Source: Stenotrophomonas sp.
GTDB taxonomy: Bacteria > Pseudomonadota > Gammaproteobacteria > Xanthomonadales > Xanthomonadaceae
Direction: 5' to 3'
Length of the DNA stretch: 6,545 nucleotides
Assembly (NCBI GenBank): GCA_003484865.1
Contig: DMZT01000068.1
Location: forward strand, 1 to 6,545
Shown piece after piece: positions 1 through 6,475 of the stretch (position 1 is the first letter of the stretch; every line of letters begins with the position of its first letter). The position numbers and the translations under genes are program-made. The notes under the pieces were generated by a model. It was given only the letters and a program-made list of their open reading frames with translations. It did no database searches and was not told the DNA's origin.

Positions 1-219
1 GCAGGCGACCGCATCTCACTGATGGCTGGTGCGGGAATCACGGCGGCCAACGCCGTGGGGGTCGCCGAGCGCAGTGGGTGCACCGAACTTCACGCCTCTG
101 CGAAGACGACGCAGCCCTCGGCGATGCGTCACCACAATCCCGCCCTGATGGGACTGTCACCGGACTGGACCGCCACCGACGTGGCGCAGGTCAACGCACT
201 GCGCGCGGCGCTGGATTAA
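1..219 (+). CDS. cutC: Copper homeostasis protein CutC, C-terminal 72 residues (5' end outside window)
   Basis: The reading frame is open from base 1 and ends at TAA 217-219; the start lies upstream of the window. The visible part begins AGDRISLMAGAGITAANA, continues with ELHASAK and ends with a PSAMRHHNPALMGLS stretch. This matches the end of the CutC TIM barrel, where E. coli CutC has IMAGAGVRAEN, then VHSSA, then SPMRYRNQGLSMS. CutC is a small cytoplasmic TIM-barrel protein named for copper tolerance in E. coli; that role is disputed and its activity is unsettled. An ATG at codon 8 is internal to the barrel and is not a start. The gene converges on the receptor gene, and its stop codon overlaps the A-tract that serves as T-tract of the receptor terminator. 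From memory, cutC homologues sometimes sit beside glycoprotein-degrading genes such as glycosylasparaginase, which would suit this locus, but the upstream sequence needed to judge that is absent. Confidence 0.9.
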   Translation, partial: AGDRISLMAGAGITAANAVGVAERSGCTELHASAKTTQPSAMRHHNPALMGLSPDWTATDVAQVNALRAALD

Positions 220-256
220 AAAAAACGGCAGCCGCCTGTACAAGCGCAGCTGCCGT
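218..256 (-). terminator. Rho-independent terminator of the TonB-dependent receptor gene
   Basis: An 8-bp perfect stem pairs ACGGCAGC (225-232) with GCTGCCGT (249-256), with a possible inner CGC/GCG pairing (233-235 with 244-246). Read on the minus strand, the stem is followed directly by eight T residues, the complement of A218-A225. It lies about 40 bp after the receptor stop codon. On the + strand no T-tract follows the stem, so it is a canonical intrinsic terminator in one direction only. Confidence 0.85.
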
Positions 257-268
257 GGAGGACCGTTG

Positions 269-286
269 CCCCGCCCGGAGGCGGGG
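269..286. other. GC-only hairpin in the cutC/receptor convergent spacer
   Basis: CCCCGCC (269-275) pairs perfectly with GGCGGGG (280-286) around a CGGA tetraloop. No T-tract follows on either strand, so it is not a canonical intrinsic terminator. It may stabilise 3' ends, pause polymerase or help end cutC transcription. It sits between the receptor stop codon and the receptor terminator. Confidence 0.5.
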
Positions 287-297
287 GCGGGTGACGC

Positions 298-3200
298 TTA
301 GAACTTCCAGTTCACGCCGAAGTACAACTGGCGGCCGGTGTAGGTGTTGGACACCAGGCGGGCCTTGGTGTCGTTGCCCAGATGGATGCGCTGCTCGGAC
401 TTGGTCGCGTTCAGCACCGAGGCGGTGAAGGTCAGTGCTTCGGTGAAGTTGTAGGCCACGTTGAGATCCAGCTGGTCGTACGGTTCGGAGTACTGGCTCA
501 TGCCATTGACCGGACCGCCCACGACTTCACCGCGGCGGTTGTACGACGCGCGTGCCAGGAACGTCTCGTTCTCGTAGAAGATGGTGACGTTGGCCTGGTT
601 CTTGGCGCTGCCCACCAGCGGCGAGGAACCAATCTCTTCGCCATCGAGCACGATGGCGGCCAGGTTGGTGTCGTTGTAGGTGTAGTTGGCCTGGATACCG
701 AAGCCCATGTCGAAGGTGTACTGACCGTACAGCTCCACGCCCTGGGAGACGCCATCACGACCGTTGGCCTGGGTCTCGTACTTCTGCACCGTGACCGTTT
801 CGCCACCGACATTCATCTGCTGGTCGCGGACCACCGGGACCGTGAAGTTGTCCACGTTCTTGCGGAACAGGCCCAGGCCCGCCACCGCGCCGGGCTTGAA
901 GTACCACTCCAGGCCGACGTCGAACTGGGTCGCTTCGAACGGCTCCAGGTTCTTGTTGCTGCCATAGCCGTACCAGCCGGGCGTGTCCGTGCCGCCGGCA
1001 ACGCGACGGTCGTTGCTGTACTCCTCGCTGATGTAGTTCAGCGCGCCGGGGGCGGCGATGCTGGTGTAGCTCGGGCGTGCGATGACCTTGGAGGCCGCAC
1101 CACGCAGCACCAGCGTATCGGTGATGTCCCAGGCGATGTTGAAGCTCGGCAGGAAGTCCGTGTAGGTCTTGTCCATCGAGGTGAACGCGTACGTTTTCTC
1201 GCGCGCCAGGCCGTCCGGCAGGCGCACGAAGCCGCTCTGGCATACGTAGCCGGTGTTGGAGGCGATCAGCGGCGCTGCAGCAGGATCGTTGCAGCCCATC
1301 GGCGAGCCGGCGGCGTTGTCCTGGAAGTAGTCGTTGAACTTCTCCACCGAGTCGCTGGATTCGGCGAACTGCCTGGTCCGGACCACGCGCACGCCGACGT
1401 TGCCGCGCAGGCGCTCGGTACGGAAGTTGGCCTGGAAGTAGCCCGAGTAGATCTTCTCGTTGACGTTGTAGACGAAGTCCTCTTCCTTGCGGCTGTGCGA
1501 CCCGCCGTACTTCTCGTTGAGGTAGTTGATGTAGGCGGGATAGTTGATGCCCGGGAACACGTTGGCGTTGAAGCCGCCTGCGATGTTGCTGATCGGGTTG
1601 GACAGGAAGAAGCCCGGCTGGGCGACACCGGCGGTGGCATCGCAACCGGCCTGGTAACGGTTGTTGTCGTAGTCGGCCGGATCCTTGCCCTGGCACACCC
1701 AGTAGGTGTTGCCGGTATTGCGGTGCACATCGCCGTCGCGGTACTTGGCACCGAACTGGATGGAGTCCAGCCAGCCGCTTTCAAACAGCTTGGTGAAGTC
1801 GGCCTGGAAGTAGTTCTGCTTGACCTCGGTCTGCATCCACGACGAGCCGGTCGAGCCGGTGTCGATCTCGGCGATGCCGGCCATCAACTGGTCCTGCAGG
1901 TTCGGCGAGAAGGTGGCGCTCGGCGTACCGGTCAGATCCCACGCGCTGTACGAGTTGCCGGACTGCCAGACCCCGTCGACCTGGCGCCGCGGCTTGGCGG
2001 ACATGCCGAAGTTCATCGACGGGCCGCCTTCGGACCAGGTACGGCCACCGGTGAAGGAGGCCTTCCACAGCGGGCTGATATCCCACTCGACGGTCAGGTC
2101 GCCGGTCTGCGAGAGCGCCTTTTCCTTGCTGTAGGTACCGGTCAGCTGCGGGGTGGGGATGGTGCAGTCGTCCGGACCCCAGCCGCCCGGTGCCATGCCA
2201 GCGGCCGCGGCCTGTTCTTCGCTGCAGTAATACGTCTTGCCGGCCAGCTTTTCGTACTGCGCGCCGGTCACGATGCTGCCGGAGGGGTCGAAGCTCAGCC
2301 CGTTGAGCAGGCGGCCACCGTCCCAGTTGCCATCGCCGTTGAAGCGGGCGAGGTTCCATTCCGGGATCTTCAACATGTTCTGGGTGTAATTGCCTTCCAG
2401 CTCGAAGCGGAAGTAATTGGCGGTCAGCGTCAGGTTGTCGGTCGGCTTGAACTGGAAGGTCAACTGGCCGCCGGTGCGCTCGCGCTTCTCTTCCTTCACG
2501 GCGAAGTTCACCGAGGTCGGCATGAAGAACTCGCTGTAGTTGCGGCCGCTCTGGTCATTGAAGCCGGACTGGCCCCACCAGTAGTGGATACCGTCCTGCA
2601 GCTGCGGATTGCCGTACGCATCCACCGCGTCGGTGCCGTTGCCGTACCACTGGTAATCCTCGGTGCTCGCCTGCATGGTGCGGCTGGTGCGGGTCTGCTT
2701 GGTCGCGCCGACCAGCACGCCGAAGCGCTCATCCTTGCTGTGCCAGGAGTACAGCGCCGACGCCTGCGGATCCACGTCGTGGCTGGTGTCCGAGGAAGTG
2801 CCCTCCAGGTTCACGTAACCGGAGTTGGCTTCCATGTCGAGCGGACGACGGGTGTGCAGGATCACGGTGCCGCCGATGCCGCCTTCATCCAGGCGCGCCT
2901 CCGGCGATTTGAACAGCTCGGCGCTGGAGAGCATGTTGGCCGGCAGCAGCGTGTAGTTGAACGAACGGGTGGCCTCGTTGTTGGTTTCCGAGGTCGCCAC
3001 GTAGTTGCCGTTCAACTGGGTCAGGGTCAGGTCCGGGGCCAGGCCGCGGACACTGACGGTCTTGCCTTCGCCGCCGCTGCGCTCGATGACCACGCCCGGC
3101 ACGCGCTGCAGCGCGTCGGCCACGTTCTTGTCGGGGAACTTGCCCACGTCTTCGGCGGTGATCACTTCCACCACGGCGTTGGCGTCGCGCTTCTGTTGCA

Positions 3201-3381
3201 GACTTTTTTCGATGGCGTAGCGGTAGCCGGTGACGGTCACGCTGTCGAGCGTGGTGGCATCGGGTGTGCCGGTGGCCGGGGTGGCTTGTTGCGCGAACGC
3301 GGCCGGCACGACGGCCGTGGCCAAGGCGCTGGCAATGGCCGCGGACAACGCAACGCGGCGGTGCATGCGTGACATCTTCAT
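298..3381 (-). CDS. TonB-dependent outer-membrane receptor, probable oligosaccharide importer
   Basis: This is a complete 1027-residue TonB-dependent receptor, within the usual 900-1050 residues of the Xanthomonas/Caulobacter type. A signal peptide spans residues 1-30 (basic MHRR, an Ala/Leu-rich core, AFA before QQ). A TonB box-like stretch, LDSVTVTGYR, lies at 45-54. The plug follows at about 60-180, with KFPDKNVADALQRVPGV, SVRGLAPDLTLTQLNG and DEGGIGGTVILHTRRP. The rest has the alternating aromatic pattern of a 22-strand barrel and ends in GVNWKF with the terminal Phe favoured by the BAM machinery. There is no N-terminal FecA-type signalling domain, so sigma/anti-sigma control is unlikely. 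The six cysteines form three close pairs (386/406, 563/580, 697/714), probably in surface loops. ATG 3379-3381 was chosen as start; ATG two codons later is possible behind the same purine-rich leader. The divergent GH92 gene and shared candidate operators argue for a mannose-containing glycan rather than iron as substrate (inference). Confidence 0.93.
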   Translation of the reverse strand: MKMSRMHRRVALSAAIASALATAVVPAAFAQQATPATGTPDATTLDSVTVTGYRYAIEKSLQQKRDANAVVEVITAEDVGKFPDKNVADALQRVPGVVIERSGGEGKTVSVRGLAPDLTLTQLNGNYVATSETNNEATRSFNYTLLPANMLSSAELFKSPEARLDEGGIGGTVILHTRRPLDMEANSGYVNLEGTSSDTSHDVDPQASALYSWHSKDERFGVLVGATKQTRTSRTMQASTEDYQWYGNGTDAVDAYGNPQLQDGIHYWWGQSGFNDQSGRNYSEFFMPTSVNFAVKEEKRERTGGQLTFQFKPTDNLTLTANYFRFELEGNYTQNMLKIPEWNLARFNGDGNWDGGRLLNGLSFDPSGSIVTGAQYEKLAGKTYYCSEEQAAAAGMAPGGWGPDDCTIPTPQLTGTYSKEKALSQTGDLTVEWDISPLWKASFTGGRTWSEGGPSMNFGMSAKPRRQVDGVWQSGNSYSAWDLTGTPSATFSPNLQDQLMAGIAEIDTGSTGSSWMQTEVKQNYFQADFTKLFESGWLDSIQFGAKYRDGDVHRNTGNTYWVCQGKDPADYDNNRYQAGCDATAGVAQPGFFLSNPISNIAGGFNANVFPGINYPAYINYLNEKYGGSHSRKEEDFVYNVNEKIYSGYFQANFRTERLRGNVGVRVVRTRQFAESSDSVEKFNDYFQDNAAGSPMGCNDPAAAPLIASNTGYVCQSGFVRLPDGLAREKTYAFTSMDKTYTDFLPSFNIAWDITDTLVLRGAASKVIARPSYTSIAAPGALNYISEEYSNDRRVAGGTDTPGWYGYGSNKNLEPFEATQFDVGLEWYFKPGAVAGLGLFRKNVDNFTVPVVRDQQMNVGGETVTVQKYETQANGRDGVSQGVELYGQYTFDMGFGIQANYTYNDTNLAAIVLDGEEIGSSPLVGSAKNQANVTIFYENETFLARASYNRRGEVVGGPVNGMSQYSEPYDQLDLNVAYNFTEALTFTASVLNATKSEQRIHLGNDTKARLVSNTYTGRQLYFGVNWKF

Positions 3382-3400
3382 TCCACTCTCTCCCTCTCCT
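3382..3400 (-). promoter_or_regulatory. Purine-rich ribosome binding region of the receptor gene
   Basis: Read on the minus strand, the 19 bases before the ATG are almost all purine (AGGAGAGGGAGAGAGTGGA). They hold several overlapping Shine-Dalgarno-like cores. GAGAG lies about 5 nt before the first ATG and about 11 nt before the ATG of codon 3, so spacing does not decide firmly between the two starts. The effect on the product is only two residues of the signal peptide. Confidence 0.6.
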
Positions 3401-3427
3401 GGATTGAAACGGTGGCGATACGAATTC

Positions 3428-3443
3428 TTTGAATCGATCTAAT
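3428..3443. promoter_or_regulatory. Candidate LacI-type operator, site 1 (receptor-proximal)
   Basis: TTTGAATCGATCTAAT is centred on a CpG at 3435-3436 and is an imperfect palindrome (5 of 8 positions symmetrical). It shares ATCGATCTAA with sites 2 and 3. It ends 46 nt upstream of the receptor ATG, where it could overlap a promoter and repress the gene. A palindrome with central CpG is typical of LacI-family operators; assignment to that family is inference. Confidence 0.6.
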
Positions 3444-3548
3444 GGGTGGAGCCAAATTCTCTCGAGCGTCGAGTTGCCTGGCGCGTCCCGCATGCATCGC
3501 GTGGGCAGTCCCCCGGCTCCCCACTTCCGGCAATCGTGACCGTTTTAA

Positions 3549-3564
3549 GTTGGATCGATCTAAA
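3549..3564. promoter_or_regulatory. Candidate LacI-type operator, site 2 (middle)
   Basis: GTTGGATCGATCTAAA is centred on a CpG at 3556-3557, with 6 of 8 positions symmetrical and a perfect GATCGATC core. It shares ATCGATCTAAA exactly with site 3. It lies 121 bp from site 1 and 286 bp from site 3, between the two genes, so it could serve an upstream promoter of either gene or act as an auxiliary looping operator. Confidence 0.6.
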
Positions 3565-3834
3565 CGATTGGCGGGGGATTTTTAGCACGACCGCGCGAGG
3601 GAAGCATGCTGCTCCGCAATATGGACACGGGGCGTGCTTTCGGTTGACCCCGGCCGATCCCGCGACGTTGCTGGGTCCGGGGCTTTAGCCCGGTATATCG
3701 ACCGATGAGGCGGGTTGTCGGCTGTCGGCACCGGGCACTGCCAGGCACTGCGCAGCCTCGGGCACGGTCGGGTGCTGGCGATCAGCCATCGATGTTGCAG
3801 CGCAGAATGCATCCGTTGAAATCTCCGTGCTTTA

Positions 3835-3850
3835 CTTAAATCGATCTAAA
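3835..3850. promoter_or_regulatory. Candidate LacI-type operator, site 3 (GH92-proximal)
   Basis: CTTAAATCGATCTAAA is centred on a CpG at 3842-3843, with 6 of 8 positions symmetrical. It is embedded in an AT-rich island (TTTACTTAAAT before, TTC after) inside otherwise GC-rich DNA, as expected for a promoter region. It ends 100 nt before the chosen GH92 start. The ATCGATCTAAA core is identical to site 2. Confidence 0.65.
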
Positions 3851-3876
3851 TTCACCGGGGTGTGGATTGGGTCGCC

Positions 3877-3912
3877 CCAGTGCAGGGGACCAGCGGCGCC
3901 CGCCGCCACTGG
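3877..3912 (+). other. Structured hairpin in the GH92 mRNA leader
   Basis: CCAGTG (3877-3882) pairs with CACTGG (3907-3912). Directly inside, GCGGC (3893-3897) pairs with GCCGC (3902-3906) around a GCCC loop, with ten unpaired bases (3883-3892) bulged on the 5' side. The structure lies between operator site 3 and the AAGGAG ribosome binding site, which starts 24 nt later. It does not occlude that site and has no T-tract, so mRNA stabilisation or translation tuning is more likely than termination. It matches no riboswitch class that I recognise. Confidence 0.45.
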
Positions 3913-3935
3913 TTCGCGCTGCCGCCACGTCCGCC

Positions 3936-3941
3936 AAGGAG
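3936..3941 (+). promoter_or_regulatory. Ribosome binding site that decides the GH92 start
   Basis: AAGGAG is a near-perfect Shine-Dalgarno core. It lies 9 nt before GTG 3951-3953 and 3 nt before GTG 3945-3947. The spacing favours 3951. It also argues against the TTG at 3867, because the ribosome binding site would then be inside the coding region. Confidence 0.75.
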
Positions 3942-3950
3942 TCCGTGTCC

Positions 3951-6437
3951 GTGACCCGTTTTTCTCAACGTCTTTCCGTTGTTCCCGCCGCCGGTGCCGT
4001 CCGGGCCCGCCGCCGCCCGCTGGCTGGGCTGGTCTGCCTGCTGGCGCTGAGCTGCGCGCCGCTGTTGCTTCAGGCCGCGCCTGCGGCGCTGGAGCGCGAG
4101 GTCAACACCTTCATCGGCAGCAAGGACGACGGCAATACGTTCCCGGGTGCCTCGGCGCCGTTCGGCCTGATCCAGGTCAGCCCGATCGGTGAGCACTACG
4201 CTGGCTGGCGCTACGACGATCCCAAGATCCGCGGTTTCGGGCATTCGTTCCTGTCCGGTGCCGGCTGCTGGGAGCAGGGCGGCCAGGTCTCGGTCCTGCC
4301 GGTGACCGGCAGCATCGGCCCGGGCGGTGACTTCAATACCGACGACGCCAAGAGCTTCGACCACAAGCGCTACGCCTCCAGCTACACCCACGAGGGTGAA
4401 GTCGGGCAGGCGGGCTACTACAAGGTGCGCCTGACCAACTACGGCGGCATCGATGCCGAGGCCACCGCACGCACCCGTGCCGCGGCCGAGCGTTACACCT
4501 TCGCCGCCGATGCGGGCACCGGCCACGTGCTGGTCAACCTCGGCCAGGCCAACGAGCGCCATTCGGTGATCGGCAGCGTGGTCGATGTCGTCGGCGACCG
4601 TGCGGTGGAAGGCAAGCTGGTCACCAAGAGCTTCTGTGGCGGGCATCAGTACACCACCTGGTTCCGCATCGAGTTCGACCGCCCGTTCAAGGCGTTCGGG
4701 ACCTGGGGCGAGGGCGGCGGCCTGCCGGGTGCACGCCATGGCATGGAAGGCGAGCTCAAGCCCAGCGGCGCCTGGCTCAGCTTCGATCTGGCCAAGGGCC
4801 GTGCGGTGACCGCGGTCAGCGCGATCTCCCACGTGGATGCCGAAGGTGCGCGCGCCAATCTGCGCAGCGATGGCATGCAGGGTGAGCGCCTGCTCGGCTT
4901 CGATCAGATGCGCCAGATGGCCCAGCAGCAGTGGCGCAAGGAATTGGCGGCCGTGCGTGTCCAGGGCGGCAGCAGCGACGACCGCACCGTGCTGTACACC
5001 GCGCTTTACCACGCGTTGCTGCAGCCGCTGACCGGCAGCGATGCCGACGGCCGTTACCGTGGCTACGACGACACCATCCATCGCGCTGACGGCTGGACCT
5101 ACTACGAGTACTTCTCGCTGTGGGATACCTACCGTGCGCAGAACCAGTGGCTGGCCCTGACCAAGCCGGAGGTCGCGCGCGACATTGGCCGGACGCTGCT
5201 GGCCATCGAGGAGCAGGGCGGTTGGCTGCCGCGCTGGGGGTACGCCAACTTTGAAACCAACGTGATGACCGGCGACCCGGTGACGCCGTTTCTGGTCGAC
5301 CTGTGGCGTTTCGGTGCGCTGGCCGGCCGCGAGGGCGAGGCCTACACCGCGCTGCGCAAGAACGCCTTCGAGGTGCCGCCGATGAACTCGCGTCACGCGG
5401 GTCGTTCGGGCAACCCGAGCTACCTGGCCAACGGCTACGTGCAGTACGACCGCGCCTTCCCCTCCAAGGGCATGGACGTGGACCCGCACCACGGTGGCTC
5501 GGCGACGCTGGAGTACGCACTGGCCGACTGCGCGCTGGCACAGATGGCCGATGGCCTCGGCCATGCCGCCGATGCCGGCGTGCTGCGTGAGCGTGGCCGC
5601 AACTGGCACAAGGTATGGGACCCGTCGGTGCGTGACGAGGAGGGCGATTTCAACGGCTTCCCGCGGCCGCGCATGGACGATGGCGCGTGGTACCTGCCCG
5701 CCGATGGCAGCTACAGCCCGCGCTCGCACCATGGCTTCCATGAAGGCACCGCGTGGCAGTACCAGTGGCTGGTGCAGCAGGACGTGCCGGGCCTGGTCCA
5801 GGCCATGCACGGCCGCGACCAGACCGCGCGGCGTCTGGACACCTTCTTCGCCTACGACGCCCTCGTGACATCGCCGCTGACCGCCGCGCGCAAGGAGTGG
5901 GTGGTCGGGCCGTACAGCTATTACAACCAGTTCCGCTACAACCCCAACAACGAGCCGGACCTGCACGCGCCGTGGATGTACACGCTGATCGGGCAGCCGT
6001 GGAAGACCGCCACCGTGGTGCGCGCCGCGCAGCAGCTGTTCACCAATGCGCCCAACGGCGTCACCGGCAACGATGACCTGGGCACGATGTCGGCCTGGTA
6101 CCTGTTCAGTGCGCTGGGCCTGTACCCGGCGGTGCCGGGCAGTGGCGAGTTCCTGTTGCATACGCCGCGCTTCGCCCGCGCCGAGATCGATCTGGGCCAG
6201 GGCAGGACGCTCACCCTGAAGGCGCCGGGCGCCGACGGCCGCCAGCTGCAGTATGTCCAGAACGTGCAGGTGGATGGCCGCGCGCATGCGCCGGTGTGGC
6301 TGGACTGGGCGCAGCTGCAGCGCGGTGGCACCATCGCCTTCGCCCTGGGCAGCACCGCGCAGGAGAACGGCTGGGGTACGCAGGCCGAGGCACTGCCGGC
6401 GTCCTTCTGCGCCACCCCCGGCGCGGTACTGGAATGA
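3951..6437 (+). CDS. Secreted glycoside hydrolase family 92 alpha-mannosidase
   Basis: The product is 828 residues from GTG 3951. GH92 enzymes are calcium-dependent, inverting exo-alpha-mannosidases that trim N-glycans and related mannosides. A signal peptide covers residues 1 to about 42-45 (ARRRP, then a Leu/Ala core ending LLLQA-APA). The N-terminal beta-sandwich begins with VNTFIGSKDDGNTFPGAS (51-68) and holds GHSFLSGAGCW (97-107). The (alpha/alpha)6 catalytic domain has SLWDTYR (389-395), DPHHGGSATLEYALAD (511-526), HEGTAWQYQW (597-606) and GNDDLGTMSAWY (706-717). By family comparison E598 is the catalytic acid, and the GNDD segment belongs to the acidic water/metal site. The C-terminal strands end near ENGWG (805-809). 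Acid Glu rather than Gln suggests a hydrolase of ordinary mannosides, not of mannose-phosphate. After WDTYR the usual HPL is replaced by AQNQW, so linkage specificity is uncertain. The enzyme is probably periplasmic; a weak lipobox (ALSC, 32-35) makes a lipoprotein an unlikely alternative. It is divergent from the receptor and probably co-regulated. Confidence 0.93.
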   Translation: MTRFSQRLSVVPAAGAVRARRRPLAGLVCLLALSCAPLLLQAAPAALEREVNTFIGSKDDGNTFPGASAPFGLIQVSPIGEHYAGWRYDDPKIRGFGHSFLSGAGCWEQGGQVSVLPVTGSIGPGGDFNTDDAKSFDHKRYASSYTHEGEVGQAGYYKVRLTNYGGIDAEATARTRAAAERYTFAADAGTGHVLVNLGQANERHSVIGSVVDVVGDRAVEGKLVTKSFCGGHQYTTWFRIEFDRPFKAFGTWGEGGGLPGARHGMEGELKPSGAWLSFDLAKGRAVTAVSAISHVDAEGARANLRSDGMQGERLLGFDQMRQMAQQQWRKELAAVRVQGGSSDDRTVLYTALYHALLQPLTGSDADGRYRGYDDTIHRADGWTYYEYFSLWDTYRAQNQWLALTKPEVARDIGRTLLAIEEQGGWLPRWGYANFETNVMTGDPVTPFLVDLWRFGALAGREGEAYTALRKNAFEVPPMNSRHAGRSGNPSYLANGYVQYDRAFPSKGMDVDPHHGGSATLEYALADCALAQMADGLGHAADAGVLRERGRNWHKVWDPSVRDEEGDFNGFPRPRMDDGAWYLPADGSYSPRSHHGFHEGTAWQYQWLVQQDVPGLVQAMHGRDQTARRLDTFFAYDALVTSPLTAARKEWVVGPYSYYNQFRYNPNNEPDLHAPWMYTLIGQPWKTATVVRAAQQLFTNAPNGVTGNDDLGTMSAWYLFSALGLYPAVPGSGEFLLHTPRFARAEIDLGQGRTLTLKAPGADGRQLQYVQNVQVDGRAHAPVWLDWAQLQRGGTIAFALGSTAQENGWGTQAEALPASFCATPGAVLE

Positions 6438-6462
6438 GCCACGCGCCGGCCCGCGCCGTGGC
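6438..6462 (+). other. Hairpin immediately after the GH92 stop codon
   Basis: GCCACGCGC (6438-6446) pairs with GCGC-c-GTGGC (6453-6462): nine base pairs with one bulged C and a CGGCCC loop. It begins on the base after TGA. No T-tract follows, so it is not a canonical intrinsic terminator. It may protect the 3' end of the message or mark a factor-dependent stop. Confidence 0.5.
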
Positions 6463-6475
6463 CAGCCCACCGGGG

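Larger units (their letters stand above)
3401..3935. other. Divergent intergenic regulatory region, no credible gene
   Basis: The receptor and GH92 starts are 569 bp apart. Short open frames here lack homology that I can recognise and overlap the candidate operator sites. AT-rich stretches coincide with the three operator-like elements, while the stretch between the second and third is GC-rich. A small hairpin lies at 3677-3693: CC-GGGC pairs with GCCC-GG around a TTTA loop, with one bulged G. I found no well-matched sigma-70 promoter in either direction. TTGAAA (3816-3821) followed after 15 nt by TAAATC (3837-3842) is the best weak candidate on the + strand. The length would also allow a small RNA, but nothing shows one. 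Confidence 0.6.

Noticed and set aside
382..3372. 996-residue open frame on the + strand opposite the receptor gene
   Set aside because: It is an exact antisense shadow caused by high-GC codon use. Its translation is a low-complexity Val/Ala/Gly/Arg/His mixture without domains, whereas the minus strand has signal peptide, plug, barrel and C-terminal Phe.
3446..3688. 80-residue + strand open frame in the intergenic region
   Set aside because: It overlaps candidate operator site 2, has no recognisable homology and has unconvincing amino acid composition.
3788..3793. Fourth ATCGAT in the intergenic region as a further operator
   Set aside because: It lacks the CTAA arm and the AT-rich flanks of the other three; a six-base match in 569 bp is weak evidence.
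3867..3950. Longer GH92 start at TTG 3867 adding 28 residues
   Set aside because: The extension is Pro/Arg/Ala-rich, would place the signal peptide far from the N-terminus, spans the leader hairpin and puts the AAGGAG inside the gene. GTG 3951 fits better.
4044..4055. Lipoprotein signal in GH92 (ALSC)
   Set aside because: Position -2 is Leu and -3 is Ala, a poor lipobox, and the hydrophobic core continues to LLLQA-APA, a better signal peptidase I site. It is kept only as an unlikely alternative.
3827..4192. 121-residue + strand frame overlapping the GH92 start
   Set aside because: It is an out-of-frame shadow running through operator site 3 and the GH92 signal peptide; its translation is Arg/Gly/Pro-rich noise.
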